From Marmoricola sp. URHB0036 (GTDB taxonomy: Bacteria > Actinomycetota > Actinomycetes > Propionibacteriales > Nocardioidaceae), in assembly GCF_000426045.1 (NCBI RefSeq), contig NZ_AUEP01000012.1:1-64000 (forward strand): a stretch of 64,000 nt of DNA. Direction: 5' to 3'. This document shows, one piece after another, positions 51,132 through 59,992 of this stretch. The stretch's first letter is position 1. The number at the start of each line of letters is the position of its first letter. Position numbers and translations under genes: made by a program. The notes beneath the pieces are model-generated. The model did no database searches. It was given only the letters and a program-made list of their open reading frames with translations, and was not told the origin of the DNA.

Positions 51132-52075
51132 TCGTGCTCCTCATCACTCGGTGGTTGAGGAGGTTGCGCAGCAACCGTCTCGAAACCACTGGTTTCCCCG
51201 TCGACCGGAGCCGGCTCCTCAGCCGGCTCCTCGGGGGGCGCTCCGTCGAACTCGTCGTTGATCTCGATCTCCGCGTCCTCGGTGCCGGTCCAGCGGATGC
51301 TCAGCTCACCCAGCGGCGTCATCTGGTCGAAGGACACCACGCCCTCGCGGAACAGCTCCAGCAGGGCCAGGAACCGGGCCACCCGCGTCATCATGTCGGG
51401 CGCGTCGGCGGCCAGCGCCCGGAAGGTCAGCGTGCCGCTCCCCTTGAGCCGCCCCACGACGACGGTGGCCTGCTCGCGAACGCTCACCGCAGGAGCGTGG
51501 ATGTGCGCCAGCCCGATGCCCTCGGGCTCGGGCTTCGGCTCCAGGGCGCGGGCAGCGAGCCCGGCGAACTCCTCGAGGCCGAGCCCGATCAGCACCTCGG
51601 GGAGCAGCGTCGAGAAGCGCTCCTCGAGCCCGACCGAGCGGGGGTGCCGGCGAGCCTCCCCCGTCATCCGGCGGTCGAGGATGCCGGCGACCTGCTTGAA
51701 CGCCTTGTACTGCAGCAACCGGGCGAACAGCAGGTCCCTGGCCTCGAGCAGGGCGAGGTCCTCCTCGTCCTCGACGTCGCCCTGCGGCAGCAGCCGGGCC
51801 GCCTTGAGGTCGAGCAGGGTCGAGGCGACGAGCAGGAAGGAGGTGGTCTGCTCGAGGTCCCACACCTCGCCGCCGGCCTTGATGTGCGCGATGAACTCGT
51901 CGGTGACCTGCGACAGCGCCACCTCGGTGACGTCGAGCTTGTGCTTGCTGATCAGGCTCAGCAGCAGGTCGAACGGACCCTCGAAGTTGGCCAGGTGCAG
52001 GGAGAAGCCCGCACTGGCTGCGACCTCCTCGGAGCCCGCGACCTCCCTCTCGGGCGCGACCGCCAGGTCTGTCAT
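51128..52075 (-). CDS. scpA: Segregation and condensation protein A
   Basis: A 315-residue kleisin: FEGPFDLLLSLISKHKLDVTEVALSQVTDEF (N-terminal SMC-neck-binding domain), LLVASTLLDLKAARLLP and a C-terminal winged helix (about 210-270). It links SMC heads and binds ScpB. The last about 25 codons are encoded by the dispersed repeat at 51150-51189 and give a tail with GFETVAAQPPQPP that is not part of the kleisin fold, so the gene's end was probably extended or replaced by repeat insertion. Confidence 0.95.
   Translation of the reverse strand: MTDLAVAPEREVAGSEEVAASAGFSLHLANFEGPFDLLLSLISKHKLDVTEVALSQVTDEFIAHIKAGGEVWDLEQTTSFLLVASTLLDLKAARLLPQGDVEDEEDLALLEARDLLFARLLQYKAFKQVAGILDRRMTGEARRHPRSVGLEERFSTLLPEVLIGLGLEEFAGLAARALEPKPEPEGIGLAHIHAPAVSVREQATVVVGRLKGSGTLTFRALAADAPDMMTRVARFLALLELFREGVVSFDQMTPLGELSIRWTGTEDAEIEINDEFDGAPPEEPAEEPAPVDGETSGFETVAAQPPQPPSDEEHE
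51150..51189. repeat. Dispersed Nocardioides-type repeat inside scpA
   Basis: 40 bases with a dyad core GGTTGCGCAGCAACC and flanks GGTGGTTGAGGAG and GTCTCGAAACCAC. From memory, close variants are scattered in Nocardioides genomes; I cannot count them here. It lies in frame at the 3' end of scpA. Confidence 0.5.
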
Positions 52076-52392
52076 CGAGCGATCAGCCGCTGCACCAGAG
52101 CGCTGTCGTCACCGTTGGCCTCGAGGTCGGCCAGCGCCATCGCGATCGCCTCGCGCACGAGCCGGCCACGATCGACCGCCAGCCCCTGGTGTCGCCGCAG
52201 CGAGAGCCGGGCGTGCTCGATGTCGAGCAGCTCGTCGGCGGTGACGTAGACGGTCATCTTCTCGTCGTGGCGGACCCGGCCGCTGGGCTTGCGCGGGGCC
52301 GCGCTGCTGCGCTCCTCGGGCGCCGGCTCGTCGGGGACGGCCGTCATCGGCCGGTTGCCGCGGAACAGGTCGTCCGCGGCCGGCAGGCTCAC
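52072..52392 (-). CDS. Small ribbon-helix-helix-like partner of parA
   Basis: A 106-residue protein with a disordered start and a C-terminal part that looks like a ribbon-helix-helix domain (KMTVYVTADELLDIEHARL, then VDRGRLVREAIAMALADLE). It stands between parA and scpA with 4-base overlaps on both sides, a conserved actinobacterial order. It could act as a CopG-type regulator or ParA partner; I see no parS-like site in the window. GTG 52392 is chosen because it overlaps the parA stop. Confidence 0.75.
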   Translation of the reverse strand: MSLPAADDLFRGNRPMTAVPDEPAPEERSSAAPRKPSGRVRHDEKMTVYVTADELLDIEHARLSLRRHQGLAVDRGRLVREAIAMALADLEANGDDSALVQRLIAR

Positions 52393-53567
52393 GCGTCGAG
52401 ACAACGGACCGCCACCTCCCTGGCCAGGTCGCGGTAGGACTCGGCACCGGCTGAGCTGGAGGCATAGCTGGTGATCGGCTCGCCCGCGACGGTGGAGTCG
52501 GAGAACTTGATGGTGCGCCGGATGACGGTGTGGAAGACCTGGTCACCCCAAGCCTCGACCAGTCGTTGCATCACCTCGCGGCTGTGCAGGGTGCGGCCGT
52601 CGAACATGGTGCCGAGCACGCCGTCCACGGTCAGTCTCGGGTTCAGCCGCTCCTGGACCTTGTCGATGGTGGTCTTCAGCAGGGCCACGCCGCGCAGCGC
52701 GAAGTACTCGCACTCCAGCGGCACGATCACCCCGTCCGAGGCGGTCAGCGCGTTGACCGTGAGCAACCCGAGCGAGGGCTGGCAGTCGATCAGGATCACG
52801 TCGTACTTCTCGATGGCCGGCGCCAGCACGCGTTGCAGGGTCTGCTCGCGGGCCACCTCGTGAACCAACTGCACCTCGGCGGCGCTGAGGTCGATGTTGG
52901 AGGGCAGCAGGTCCATGCCGGGGACACCGCTCGGGACGACCACGTCGTCGAGGGTCACGTCGCGCTGCATGAGCAGGTTGTAGATGGTCAGGTCCATCTG
53001 GTGGGGGTTCAGGCCGAGACCGACCGAGAGCGAACCCTGCGGGTCGAAGTCGACCAGCAGCACCTTGCGACCGAACTCAGCCAGCGAGGCACCGAGGTTG
53101 ATCGTCGTCGTGGTCTTGCCGACGCCGCCCTTCTGGTTGCACATCGAGATGACGCGCGCGTTGCCGTGGGTGAACACCGGCTTCGGGTCCGGCAGGACCG
53201 GCATCGGACGCCCGGTCGGGCCGAGCACGACCTCGGCCTCGGGCTCGGGCTTGGTCTCGGTCTCGGCGCTGACCTCGACCTCTGCCTCGACGTCCGGCAC
53301 GGTCTCGGGCTCGAGCGCGGGCTGCTCGACGCGGGCCTCCTCGACTGACTCCTCGACCGGCTCCTCGACCGGCTCCTCCACCACCGTCGACTCCGCGCGC
53401 TGCGGCGGGGGCTCGAGCACCCGCCCGGTGCGGAACGGGATCGGCGCAGCGGGGGTCTCCGTCCCCTGGGGCGGAACCGGAGGTCGGAGCAACGGGGGCA
53501 TCTCCGAGGCTGCGCTGTCTGGCTGTCCGCCGCCGAAGAAACGCCCGAACCCGTTGGCACCGCTCAT
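52389..53567 (-). CDS. ParA-type chromosome-partitioning ATPase
   Basis: A 392-residue protein. Residues 1-125 are a disordered, Glu/Pro/Val-rich tail with EEPVEE repeats; then a ParA/MinD ATPase: deviant Walker A NQKGGVGKTTTTIN (near 140), LLVDFDPQGSLSVGLG (A'), VILIDCQPSLGLLTVNAL (B) and the C-terminal TIKFSDSTVAGEPI. This second-copy ParA linked to scpAB is typical of actinobacteria and distinct from the one near the origin. The long acidic N-terminus is unusual and may be a localisation or interaction arm. Confidence 0.9.
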   Translation of the reverse strand: MSGANGFGRFFGGGQPDSAASEMPPLLRPPVPPQGTETPAAPIPFRTGRVLEPPPQRAESTVVEEPVEEPVEESVEEARVEQPALEPETVPDVEAEVEVSAETETKPEPEAEVVLGPTGRPMPVLPDPKPVFTHGNARVISMCNQKGGVGKTTTTINLGASLAEFGRKVLLVDFDPQGSLSVGLGLNPHQMDLTIYNLLMQRDVTLDDVVVPSGVPGMDLLPSNIDLSAAEVQLVHEVAREQTLQRVLAPAIEKYDVILIDCQPSLGLLTVNALTASDGVIVPLECEYFALRGVALLKTTIDKVQERLNPRLTVDGVLGTMFDGRTLHSREVMQRLVEAWGDQVFHTVIRRTIKFSDSTVAGEPITSYASSSAGAESYRDLAREVAVRCLDA

Positions 53568-53868
53568 GGTGCAGTTCCTCTCGCCGTTCGCGGGCCTCGA
53601 TCCTTCCCCGGATCAACCCCGCTGATTGTCGACTTACCGCCAAGCCGCGGGCGCGACTCTATGCACCTGTCTCATCGGTCACAAGCCGTAGGCAAACGCA
53701 TCACGTCCATCATCCAAATCTGGGGAGGAGATGTGGGTAGCGCCTCGCCGTGGACACACAATTACTGCTAGTCCTGTGGGAAAACCTGTGTACGACGAGA
53801 TGACCGGCGCAGCGCCGCGAGTGCGACGTGAAACTGCCGTGAAACCGGGGCACCCGAGACTTCGGGAC
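53568..53868. other. Divergent intergenic region of parA and ABC exporter
   Basis: About 300 bases, more A+T-rich in the middle (around 53690-53800) than its surroundings. It must contain both promoters. I see no perfect operator repeat and no parS-like GTTTCACGTGAAAC. Confidence 0.4.
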
Positions 53869-54915
53869 ATGACGACACACCACTTCTCCACCGAGGTCGA
53901 CTCTGGACCGACGGCCGAGCTGGCCGTCGAGGCGCACGGCCTGGTCAAGGTCTTCGGTGACCAGCGCGCCGTCGACGGCGTCGACCTGGTCGTACGCCGC
54001 GGCGAGGTGTTCGGCGTCCTCGGCCCGAACGGCGCCGGCAAGACCACCATGCTCAAGATGCTCGCCACCCTCCTCCCGATCGATGGGGGCGAGGGCAGCA
54101 TCTTCGGTGTCGACGTGCGCACCAACCCGCACGTCGTACGCCAGCTCCTCGGGGTCACCGGGCAGTACGCCTCGGTCGACGAGAACCTCACCGCCACCGA
54201 GAACCTCGTCCTGTTCGGCCGCCTGCAGGGCCTCAGCCGCCCCGCCGCCCGCGAGACCGCGGCCCGCCTGCTCACCCAGTTCGGGCTGGAGGAGGCGGCC
54301 ACCAAGCAGATCGCTCAGTTCTCCGGAGGCATGCGTCGCCGGCTCGACCTGGCGGCCAGCCTGATCACCCGTCCGCCGCTGATCTTCCTCGACGAGCCGA
54401 CCACCGGCCTGGACCCGCGCACCCGTGGCCAGATGTGGACGACCATCCGGGAGCTCGTGGAGCAGGGCAGCACCATCCTGCTCACCACCCAGTACCTCGA
54501 CGAGGCCGACCAGCTCGCCGACCGCATCGCGGTCATCGACCAGGGCCGCAAGGTCGCCGAGGGCACCTCCGACGAGCTCAAGTCCTCGGTCGGCCGCTCG
54601 ACCCTCCAGCTCCAGCTGGTCTCGGCCGACGACATCCCCGTGGCCGCCAGCATCGCGGAGCGGCTGATCGGGGAATCGCCGGTGCTCACCCCGGAGGCCC
54701 GGCGGATGAACATCGCCCTGCAGCGCAGCGACCAGGCCGTCGACGTGCTCGTCGGCCTGCGCGAACAGCAGATCCACATCGACTCGGTGACCGTGCAGAA
54801 GCCCTCGCTCGACGAGGTCTTCCTGGCACTCACCGGCCACGACACCGGTGAGGGCGGCGCTGACACCGACCCGCCGACCGGCCGCGACTCGAACGACCTG
54901 GAGGCGGTCCGATGA
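53869..54915 (+). CDS. ABC transporter ATP-binding protein, DrrA-like
   Basis: A 348-residue ATPase of the daunorubicin-resistance (DrrA) type. Walker A GPNGAGKTT (near 58), signature SGGMRRRLDLA, Walker B IFLDEPTTGLDP, and the long C-terminal domain with QKPSLDEVFLALTGHD found in drug or glycolipid exporters. ATG 53869 follows a weak GGGAC. The next gene overlaps its stop by 4 bases. It powers the export of a hydrophobic compound. Confidence 0.9.
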   Translation: MTTHHFSTEVDSGPTAELAVEAHGLVKVFGDQRAVDGVDLVVRRGEVFGVLGPNGAGKTTMLKMLATLLPIDGGEGSIFGVDVRTNPHVVRQLLGVTGQYASVDENLTATENLVLFGRLQGLSRPAARETAARLLTQFGLEEAATKQIAQFSGGMRRRLDLAASLITRPPLIFLDEPTTGLDPRTRGQMWTTIRELVEQGSTILLTTQYLDEADQLADRIAVIDQGRKVAEGTSDELKSSVGRSTLQLQLVSADDIPVAASIAERLIGESPVLTPEARRMNIALQRSDQAVDVLVGLREQQIHIDSVTVQKPSLDEVFLALTGHDTGEGGADTDPPTGRDSNDLEAVR

Positions 54916-55733
54916 GCACCATGACACGCACGCCCGAGCTGCACCCCGCGGCCAACCTGCCCACCCGGGTCAGCCTGGCCGACACGCTCAGCCAGACCAT
55001 GACCATGGCCTGGCGGGCCATGCTGAAGATGCGCCGCAACTTCGAGCAGTTCTTCGACGTCACCCTCCAACCGCTGCTGTTCACCGCGATGTTCGCCGTC
55101 ATCTTCGGTGGCGCCGTGTCCGGCGACGTCAGCTCCTACCTGCCGATCCTGATCCCCGGGCTGATCGCGCAGACGGTGATGACGGCCTGCGTGGCCACCG
55201 GCGTGCAGCTGCGCGAGGACATGGACAAGGGCGTCTTCGACCGGTTCCGGGTGCTGCCCATCTCCCGGATCGCGCCACTGGCCGGTCCGATGGTGGCGGA
55301 CACCCTGCGCTACGCCATCGCCGCGACCCTGACCTTCGCCACCGGCATCGCCATGGGCTACCGGCCCGGCGGCGGCGTGGTCGGGCTGACCGGCGCCATC
55401 GTGCTCGCCGTCTTCACCGGCTGGTCGCTCGCCTGGGTGTTCACCTGGTTCGGCACGGTGGGCAAGAGCGCCCAGATCGTGCAGGGCTACTCGCTGATGG
55501 TGATGTTCCCGCTGACCTTCCTGTCCAACGCCTTCGTCCCGGCCAGCACGCTGCCGGACTGGCTGCAGACCTTCGTCAAGCTGAACCCGGTCTCGCACGT
55601 CGTCTCCGCGGTCCGCTCGCTCGCCAACGAGGGCACCATCACCGCCGAGGTCGGCTGGTCGGTGCTGGCCCTGGCCATCGTGGTGGCGATCTTCGCCCCG
55701 CTGTCGGTACGCAGCTTCAAGCGGAAGATCTGA
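54912..55733 (+). CDS. ABC-2 type permease, DrrB-like
   Basis: A 273-residue permease with six membrane helices. TRVSLADTLSQTMTMAWRAMLKMRRN at the start, then FEQFFDVTLQPLLFTAMFA and the ABC-2 pattern YSLMVMFPLTFLSNAFVP near residue 190. It forms the exporter with the preceding ATPase (ATGA overlap). Its last 17 bases overlap the end of the convergent BTAD regulator. Substrate unknown; DrrB relatives move anthracyclines and lipids. Confidence 0.9.
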   Translation: MSTMTRTPELHPAANLPTRVSLADTLSQTMTMAWRAMLKMRRNFEQFFDVTLQPLLFTAMFAVIFGGAVSGDVSSYLPILIPGLIAQTVMTACVATGVQLREDMDKGVFDRFRVLPISRIAPLAGPMVADTLRYAIAATLTFATGIAMGYRPGGGVVGLTGAIVLAVFTGWSLAWVFTWFGTVGKSAQIVQGYSLMVMFPLTFLSNAFVPASTLPDWLQTFVKLNPVSHVVSAVRSLANEGTITAEVGWSVLALAIVVAIFAPLSVRSFKRKI

Positions 55734-58700
55734 CGGCTTCCTGCGCCTGGGCGAGGAGGTCCGCCACCTCCCCGGTCAGCGAACGGCCCGGTCGCCCGTC
55801 GTACTCCTCCAGGAGCGCGGCGAGCCGGCCGGGCCGCGCGCGCTCGGCCAGCTCGGCCAGCGGCTCCCACGCCATCACCGGGAAGGTCCGGTTGTAGGAG
55901 AAGCAGCGCGCCAGCGCCAGCAGGCGTACGCCGGCCTCCGTCTCGACATCGCGGTCGAGCAGCCACGCCCCGACCCCGGCCAGCAGCATCCCGGTCACCG
56001 GGTAGTCCAGGAACGAGTCGGCCATGGCGAGCAACCGCGCGCCGGTGTCGAGCAGGTCCACCGCGAGCTGGTCGCGCACGGTGCGCTGCTCGGCCGTCTC
56101 GGCGTACCGCACGTGGGCGGTCAGGGCGGCAGCGCGGGCGACGATGGTCCACGGCTCCATGCCGGAAGCGTCCATGCCGGGGAACCTGATGGCGGCCATC
56201 TCCCCGATCGCGTCGTAGTAGACCTTGAGGCCGGTGGCGACATCACCTCGGGCCAGGGCCAGCTCGGCCCGGGTCGTCGACTCGGTGGTGTGGCCGCCGA
56301 ACGAGGGACCCTGCTTCATCTTGCGGACCTCGCCCAGGATGCGCTCGCACTCCTCGACGTCACCCAGCAGCAGCTTGCCCATGGCCATCCCGGCCCGCAC
56401 CTGCACGGCGTCGTCGTCGGCGTGCAGCCGGACCAGCAGCGGCCAGGCGGTCTCGGCGTGCGTCGCCGCGGTGGCCGGATCCCCGACCTGCATCGCGAGC
56501 AATGCCATCTGGGTGTGCAGCATCGCGCGCGGCCACGGAGTGGTGTCGTCGTCGAGCGCGACAAGTGCGCGCTGGGTGTACTCCCACGCCGCGTCGATGT
56601 CGCCGGAGTTCTCGGTGAGGTTGGCCGCCCACTGCAGCGCCATCATCGCGGTGGCAGGGTCCGGGCTGTCGGCGACCTTGAGCACCGCGTCGAGCCGGTC
56701 CTCGTCGGACCTCGCCTCCACGAACAGGGCGTAGGTCGCCCGGGCCCAGGGCTGGTCGGGTACGCCGAGCCGCTCCATCGTCGCGACCATCGAGTCGAGG
56801 TTGCGGTCCTGGAAGAAGCCCATGTGGCTGATCAGGATCGAGACCGCCATCTGGGACTCCATGACCAGGTCGGGCGGTGGATCCCAGTCCTCGAGCAGCT
56901 TCTCGGCCCCGTCGAGCATCGCGAACACGCGCGGGTTGTTGCCGGTGATGGCCCAAAAGGACCCCAGCGCGGCCATCAGGGGTACGGCGACCGCAGCGTC
57001 GTCCTCGGTCATCGCCCGGCGCAGCACGTCGGCGAGGTTGTTCTCCTCGTGGCTCAGCTCGTCGACCGCCGCGACCTGGCCGTCGGCGAACATGTCGTGC
57101 ATGAGGTTGCCGCACACCCGGAGCGCCCAGTCTGCCTGGGCGGCCAGCGCCTTGGCGCTCTCCCCCGAATCGTTCAGCCGGAGGTGGCCGAACTCGCGGA
57201 CGGTCTCGAGCATCCGGTAGCGCACGACCCCGTCGGCCTCCCGCACCGACAACAGTGACTGGTCGACCAGTGCCTCCACGAGGTCCATGGCGTCCGGCCC
57301 GAGCACCGCTTCGGCCGAGCCGATGCTGAGGCCGTCGTGGAACATCGAGAGCCAGGCCAGCGCCTGCTGCTCGCGTGGTCCCAGGAGGTCCCACGACCAC
57401 GCGATCACGGCCGCGAGCGTCTGGTGTCGCGCCGGGGCCGACCGGTCCTTGCCGCGGAGCACGGCGAAGCGGTCGTGCAACCGCTGGCGCAGCTCCTCCA
57501 AGGACATGGTCCGGATGCGCGCGGCGGCCAGCTCGATCGCGAGCGGGAGGCCGTCGAGCCGGGCGACCACGTCGTCGACGAGGGCGGGGTCGAGGTCCGC
57601 GGTGGGGCGGGCAGCCCTGGCCCGTCGTACGAACAGTGCGGCGCCGTCCTCGGTGGTGAGCTGGTCGAGCAGTACGACGTGCTCGGCGGCGATGTTCAGC
57701 GGTGCCCGGCTGGTGGTGACGACGCGCAGGTCGCGGGCCGTGACCAGGAGGAACGCGACGAGGGCGGCGACCGCCTCGACGACGTGCTCGCAGTTGTCGA
57801 GGACCAGCAGCGCCGGCCCCGTGTCGAGCTCCTGGGCGATGCGGCCGCGGATGTCGGCCCGCTGGGCGAGGGTGTGCGTACGCCGGGAGGTGACCGAGTC
57901 GCGCACCCCCAGGGCGGCGCCGATCTCGGGGATCACGTCGTCGGGCGAGGAGATGCCGACCAGCTCGACGAAGTGCACCCGCGTCTGGGTGGCCTCGCGG
58001 GCCAGGACGTGGGCGATCCGGGTCTTGCCGATGCCGCCGGGGCCGATGATCGAGGTGAGTCGACTGCTGCGCACGGAGGCGCGCAGGCGAGCGAGGTCGG
58101 TCTCGCGACCGAGCAGCTCCTCGGCGTCGTACCGGATGCCAGTCCGGACCGGTTCGTCGGCCGCCAACAGCTCGCGCTGCAACCGCTGCAGGGTGTCGGA
58201 GGGGTCCACTCCGAGTCGGTCGCGCAGAGCGCGGCGGTACTCCTCGTAGCGGGCCAGCGCCACCGGCACCCCCGAGACGACCGACTCGGCACGCAGCAGC
58301 GCCTCGAGCAGCTCGTTGTCGTCACCTGCGCCGTCGTACGCCGGGCGCAGGTGCTCGAGCGCCTCCCGCTCGCGCCCGCTCCGGGCCAACGACAACCCGA
58401 GCAGCCGTCGCGCCTCGAGCGCCGAACGCCGAGCACGGGACCGCACCTCGGCCAGCGGCCCCTCGGCCATCTCGTCGTCGACGGCAGTCAGGTCCAGCGC
58501 CTCGCGGGCGAGCAGTGCGGCCTTCGCCGGATCACCTCCGGCCAGCTCGCCGCCGGCCCGCTGCAGCAGCCGCCCGAGCAGCAGCGCATCGACCTCCTCG
58601 TGACCGATCCCGAGCCGGTAGCCGTTACCCTGCCGGACCAGCACCTCGGCCCCGCACTGCGACCGCACCCGCGAGACCAGCACCTGTAGCGCCTTGGTCG

Positions 58701-58863
58701 GATTGGCCGGCAGGTCCTCGGCCCACACCACGTCGATCAGGCTCGCGTCGGACACCCCCGACGGCGACAGCGCGAGCGCAGCCAGCAGCGCAGCAGGCCG
58801 CTCCCCCGGAAGAGGAGTGCCCCGCCAGGTCACGTCGTCGAGGAGACGCAGGGCTGGGCTCAC
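55717..58863 (-). CDS. Large BTAD/winged-helix regulator with NB-ARC-type ATPase
   Basis: About 1048 residues: an OmpR-like winged helix (LRLLDDVTWRGTPL, then ALQVLVSRVRSQCGAEVLVRQGNGYRL), a BTAD helical domain (to about 240), an AAA/NB-ARC-like ATPase with IGPGGIGKTRIAHVLA (Walker A) and LLVLDNCEHV (Walker B), and a long TPR-like helical C-terminus (about 600-1040). This AfsR/SARP-related layout controls secondary metabolism or development. It is convergent with the DrrAB-like exporter and could regulate it. GTG 58863 begins at the conserved domain; the upstream frame is Arg-rich. Confidence 0.85.
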   Translation of the reverse strand: MSPALRLLDDVTWRGTPLPGERPAALLAALALSPSGVSDASLIDVVWAEDLPANPTKALQVLVSRVRSQCGAEVLVRQGNGYRLGIGHEEVDALLLGRLLQRAGGELAGGDPAKAALLAREALDLTAVDDEMAEGPLAEVRSRARRSALEARRLLGLSLARSGREREALEHLRPAYDGAGDDNELLEALLRAESVVSGVPVALARYEEYRRALRDRLGVDPSDTLQRLQRELLAADEPVRTGIRYDAEELLGRETDLARLRASVRSSRLTSIIGPGGIGKTRIAHVLAREATQTRVHFVELVGISSPDDVIPEIGAALGVRDSVTSRRTHTLAQRADIRGRIAQELDTGPALLVLDNCEHVVEAVAALVAFLLVTARDLRVVTTSRAPLNIAAEHVVLLDQLTTEDGAALFVRRARAARPTADLDPALVDDVVARLDGLPLAIELAAARIRTMSLEELRQRLHDRFAVLRGKDRSAPARHQTLAAVIAWSWDLLGPREQQALAWLSMFHDGLSIGSAEAVLGPDAMDLVEALVDQSLLSVREADGVVRYRMLETVREFGHLRLNDSGESAKALAAQADWALRVCGNLMHDMFADGQVAAVDELSHEENNLADVLRRAMTEDDAAVAVPLMAALGSFWAITGNNPRVFAMLDGAEKLLEDWDPPPDLVMESQMAVSILISHMGFFQDRNLDSMVATMERLGVPDQPWARATYALFVEARSDEDRLDAVLKVADSPDPATAMMALQWAANLTENSGDIDAAWEYTQRALVALDDDTTPWPRAMLHTQMALLAMQVGDPATAATHAETAWPLLVRLHADDDAVQVRAGMAMGKLLLGDVEECERILGEVRKMKQGPSFGGHTTESTTRAELALARGDVATGLKVYYDAIGEMAAIRFPGMDASGMEPWTIVARAAALTAHVRYAETAEQRTVRDQLAVDLLDTGARLLAMADSFLDYPVTGMLLAGVGAWLLDRDVETEAGVRLLALARCFSYNRTFPVMAWEPLAELAERARPGRLAALLEEYDGRPGRSLTGEVADLLAQAQEAVRSSA

Positions 58864-58978
58864 GAGGGCCAGCCTAGGTGGGTGCGCTGACCGGTCGCGG
58901 CCGCCGAACCGACATACCGGATGGGGTGGGCGGGCAATTCTGTAGCCGGAGGGCCGATGTTTCACCCGCCCGCCCACA

Positions 58979-59002
58979 GTTTCCCCGGGCGCCCGGGGAA
59001 AC
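58979..59002. repeat. REP-like palindrome, copy 2
   Basis: A perfect 24-bp palindrome: 12-base arm GTTTCCCCGGGC and its complement. It lies 8 bases after the xerD stop and differs by one base from the copy at 43987-44010. It may also serve as terminator. Confidence 0.6.
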
Positions 59003-59010
59003 CGCCGCCG

Positions 59011-59988
59011 CTACTTCAGCGCCCGCGGGTGCGCCGCGGCGTACACCTCCCGCAGGCTGTCGACCGTGACCAGCGTGTAGACCTGCGTGGTGGTCACCGA
59101 GGCGTGACCGAGCAGCTCCTGCACGACGCGCACGTCGGCGCCGCCCTCGAGGAGGTGGGTCGCGAACGAGTGGCGGAGGGTGTGCGGCGAGACCTCCGCG
59201 GTGATGCCGGCGCGCTCGGCCGCCTTCACGATCACCGACCAGGCGCTCTGTCGGGACAGCCGGCCGCCGCGAGCGTTGAGGAACATCGCGCCGTGAGCGG
59301 TCGCACCGGCGGTCCCGGCCTCCAACAGCTCGGGGCGACCGCGGACGACGTAGGCCTGCACCGCCTCACGGGCGAACCGGCCCACCGGCACGATCCGCTC
59401 CTTCGACCCCTTGCCGCGCAGCAGCACGCTGCTGCCCGCCGGGTCCTCGAGCTCGAGGTCGTCGACGTCGAGGCCGACGGCTTCGGAGATCCGCGCGCCG
59501 GTGCCGTAGAGGATCTCCAGCAGCGCGCGGTCACGCAGCGCCAGCGCCGTCCCTGCTGCCCCCGCCGCCTCCAGAAGCCGCTCGACGTCGCCGAGGGGGA
59601 TCGCCTTGGGCAGCCGCTTGGCCGGCGTCGGAGGGCGTACGCCGACCGACGGGTCGATCGCGGCCAGCCCGTCCCGCACCGCGAACTTGTGGAAGCCCCG
59701 GACCGCGACCACGGTCCGCCCCGCGGACGTCGCGCTCAACGGCTGGTGATCCCGGTCGCCCTCGCGCAGCGCCATCAGGAACCCGCTCACCGTCTGCTCG
59801 GTGATCTGGTCGAGGTCGCTCACACCGACGCTGTCGAGGTAGCCGAGGTAGCGCCTCAGGTCGCGCCGGTAGGACTTGACGGAGTTCTCCGCCAGCCCGC
59901 GCTCGACCACGAGGTGGTCGAGATAGGTGCGGACGGCACGGACGAGCGCGCTCGGACCGGCCGGCGCCTCTGCGACCGGCTCCGACAC
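59011..59988 (-). CDS. xerD: Tyrosine recombinase XerD
   Basis: A 325-residue recombinase that resolves chromosome dimers with XerC at dif. Core-binding domain (about 15-115, [26 protein letters not shown]), catalytic residues Arg in [11 protein letters not shown], Lys in [21 protein letters not shown], His in [11 protein letters not shown] and the nucleophile Tyr in QVYTLV. Five bases behind ald. Length and motifs are those of the housekeeping protein, not an island integrase. Confidence 0.92.
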   Translation of the reverse strand: MSEPVAEAPAGPSALVRAVRTYLDHLVVERGLAENSVKSYRRDLRRYLGYLDSVGVSDLDQITEQTVSGFLMALREGDRDHQPLSATSAGRTVVAVRGFHKFAVRDGLAAIDPSVGVRPPTPAKRLPKAIPLGDVERLLEAAGAAGTALALRDRALLEILYGTGARISEAVGLDVDDLELEDPAGSSVLLRGKGSKERIVPVGRFAREAVQAYVVRGRPELLEAGTAGATAHGAMFLNARGGRLSRQSAWSVIVKAAERAGITAEVSPHTLRHSFATHLLEGGADVRVVQELLGHASVTTTQVYTLVTVDSLREVYAAAHPRALK

Positions 59989-59992
59989 CTGC

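Noticed and set aside
53568-53868. parS site next to parA
   Set aside because: No GTTTCACGTGAAAC-like palindrome is present; the GTGAAAC pieces near 53830-53845 are not symmetric.
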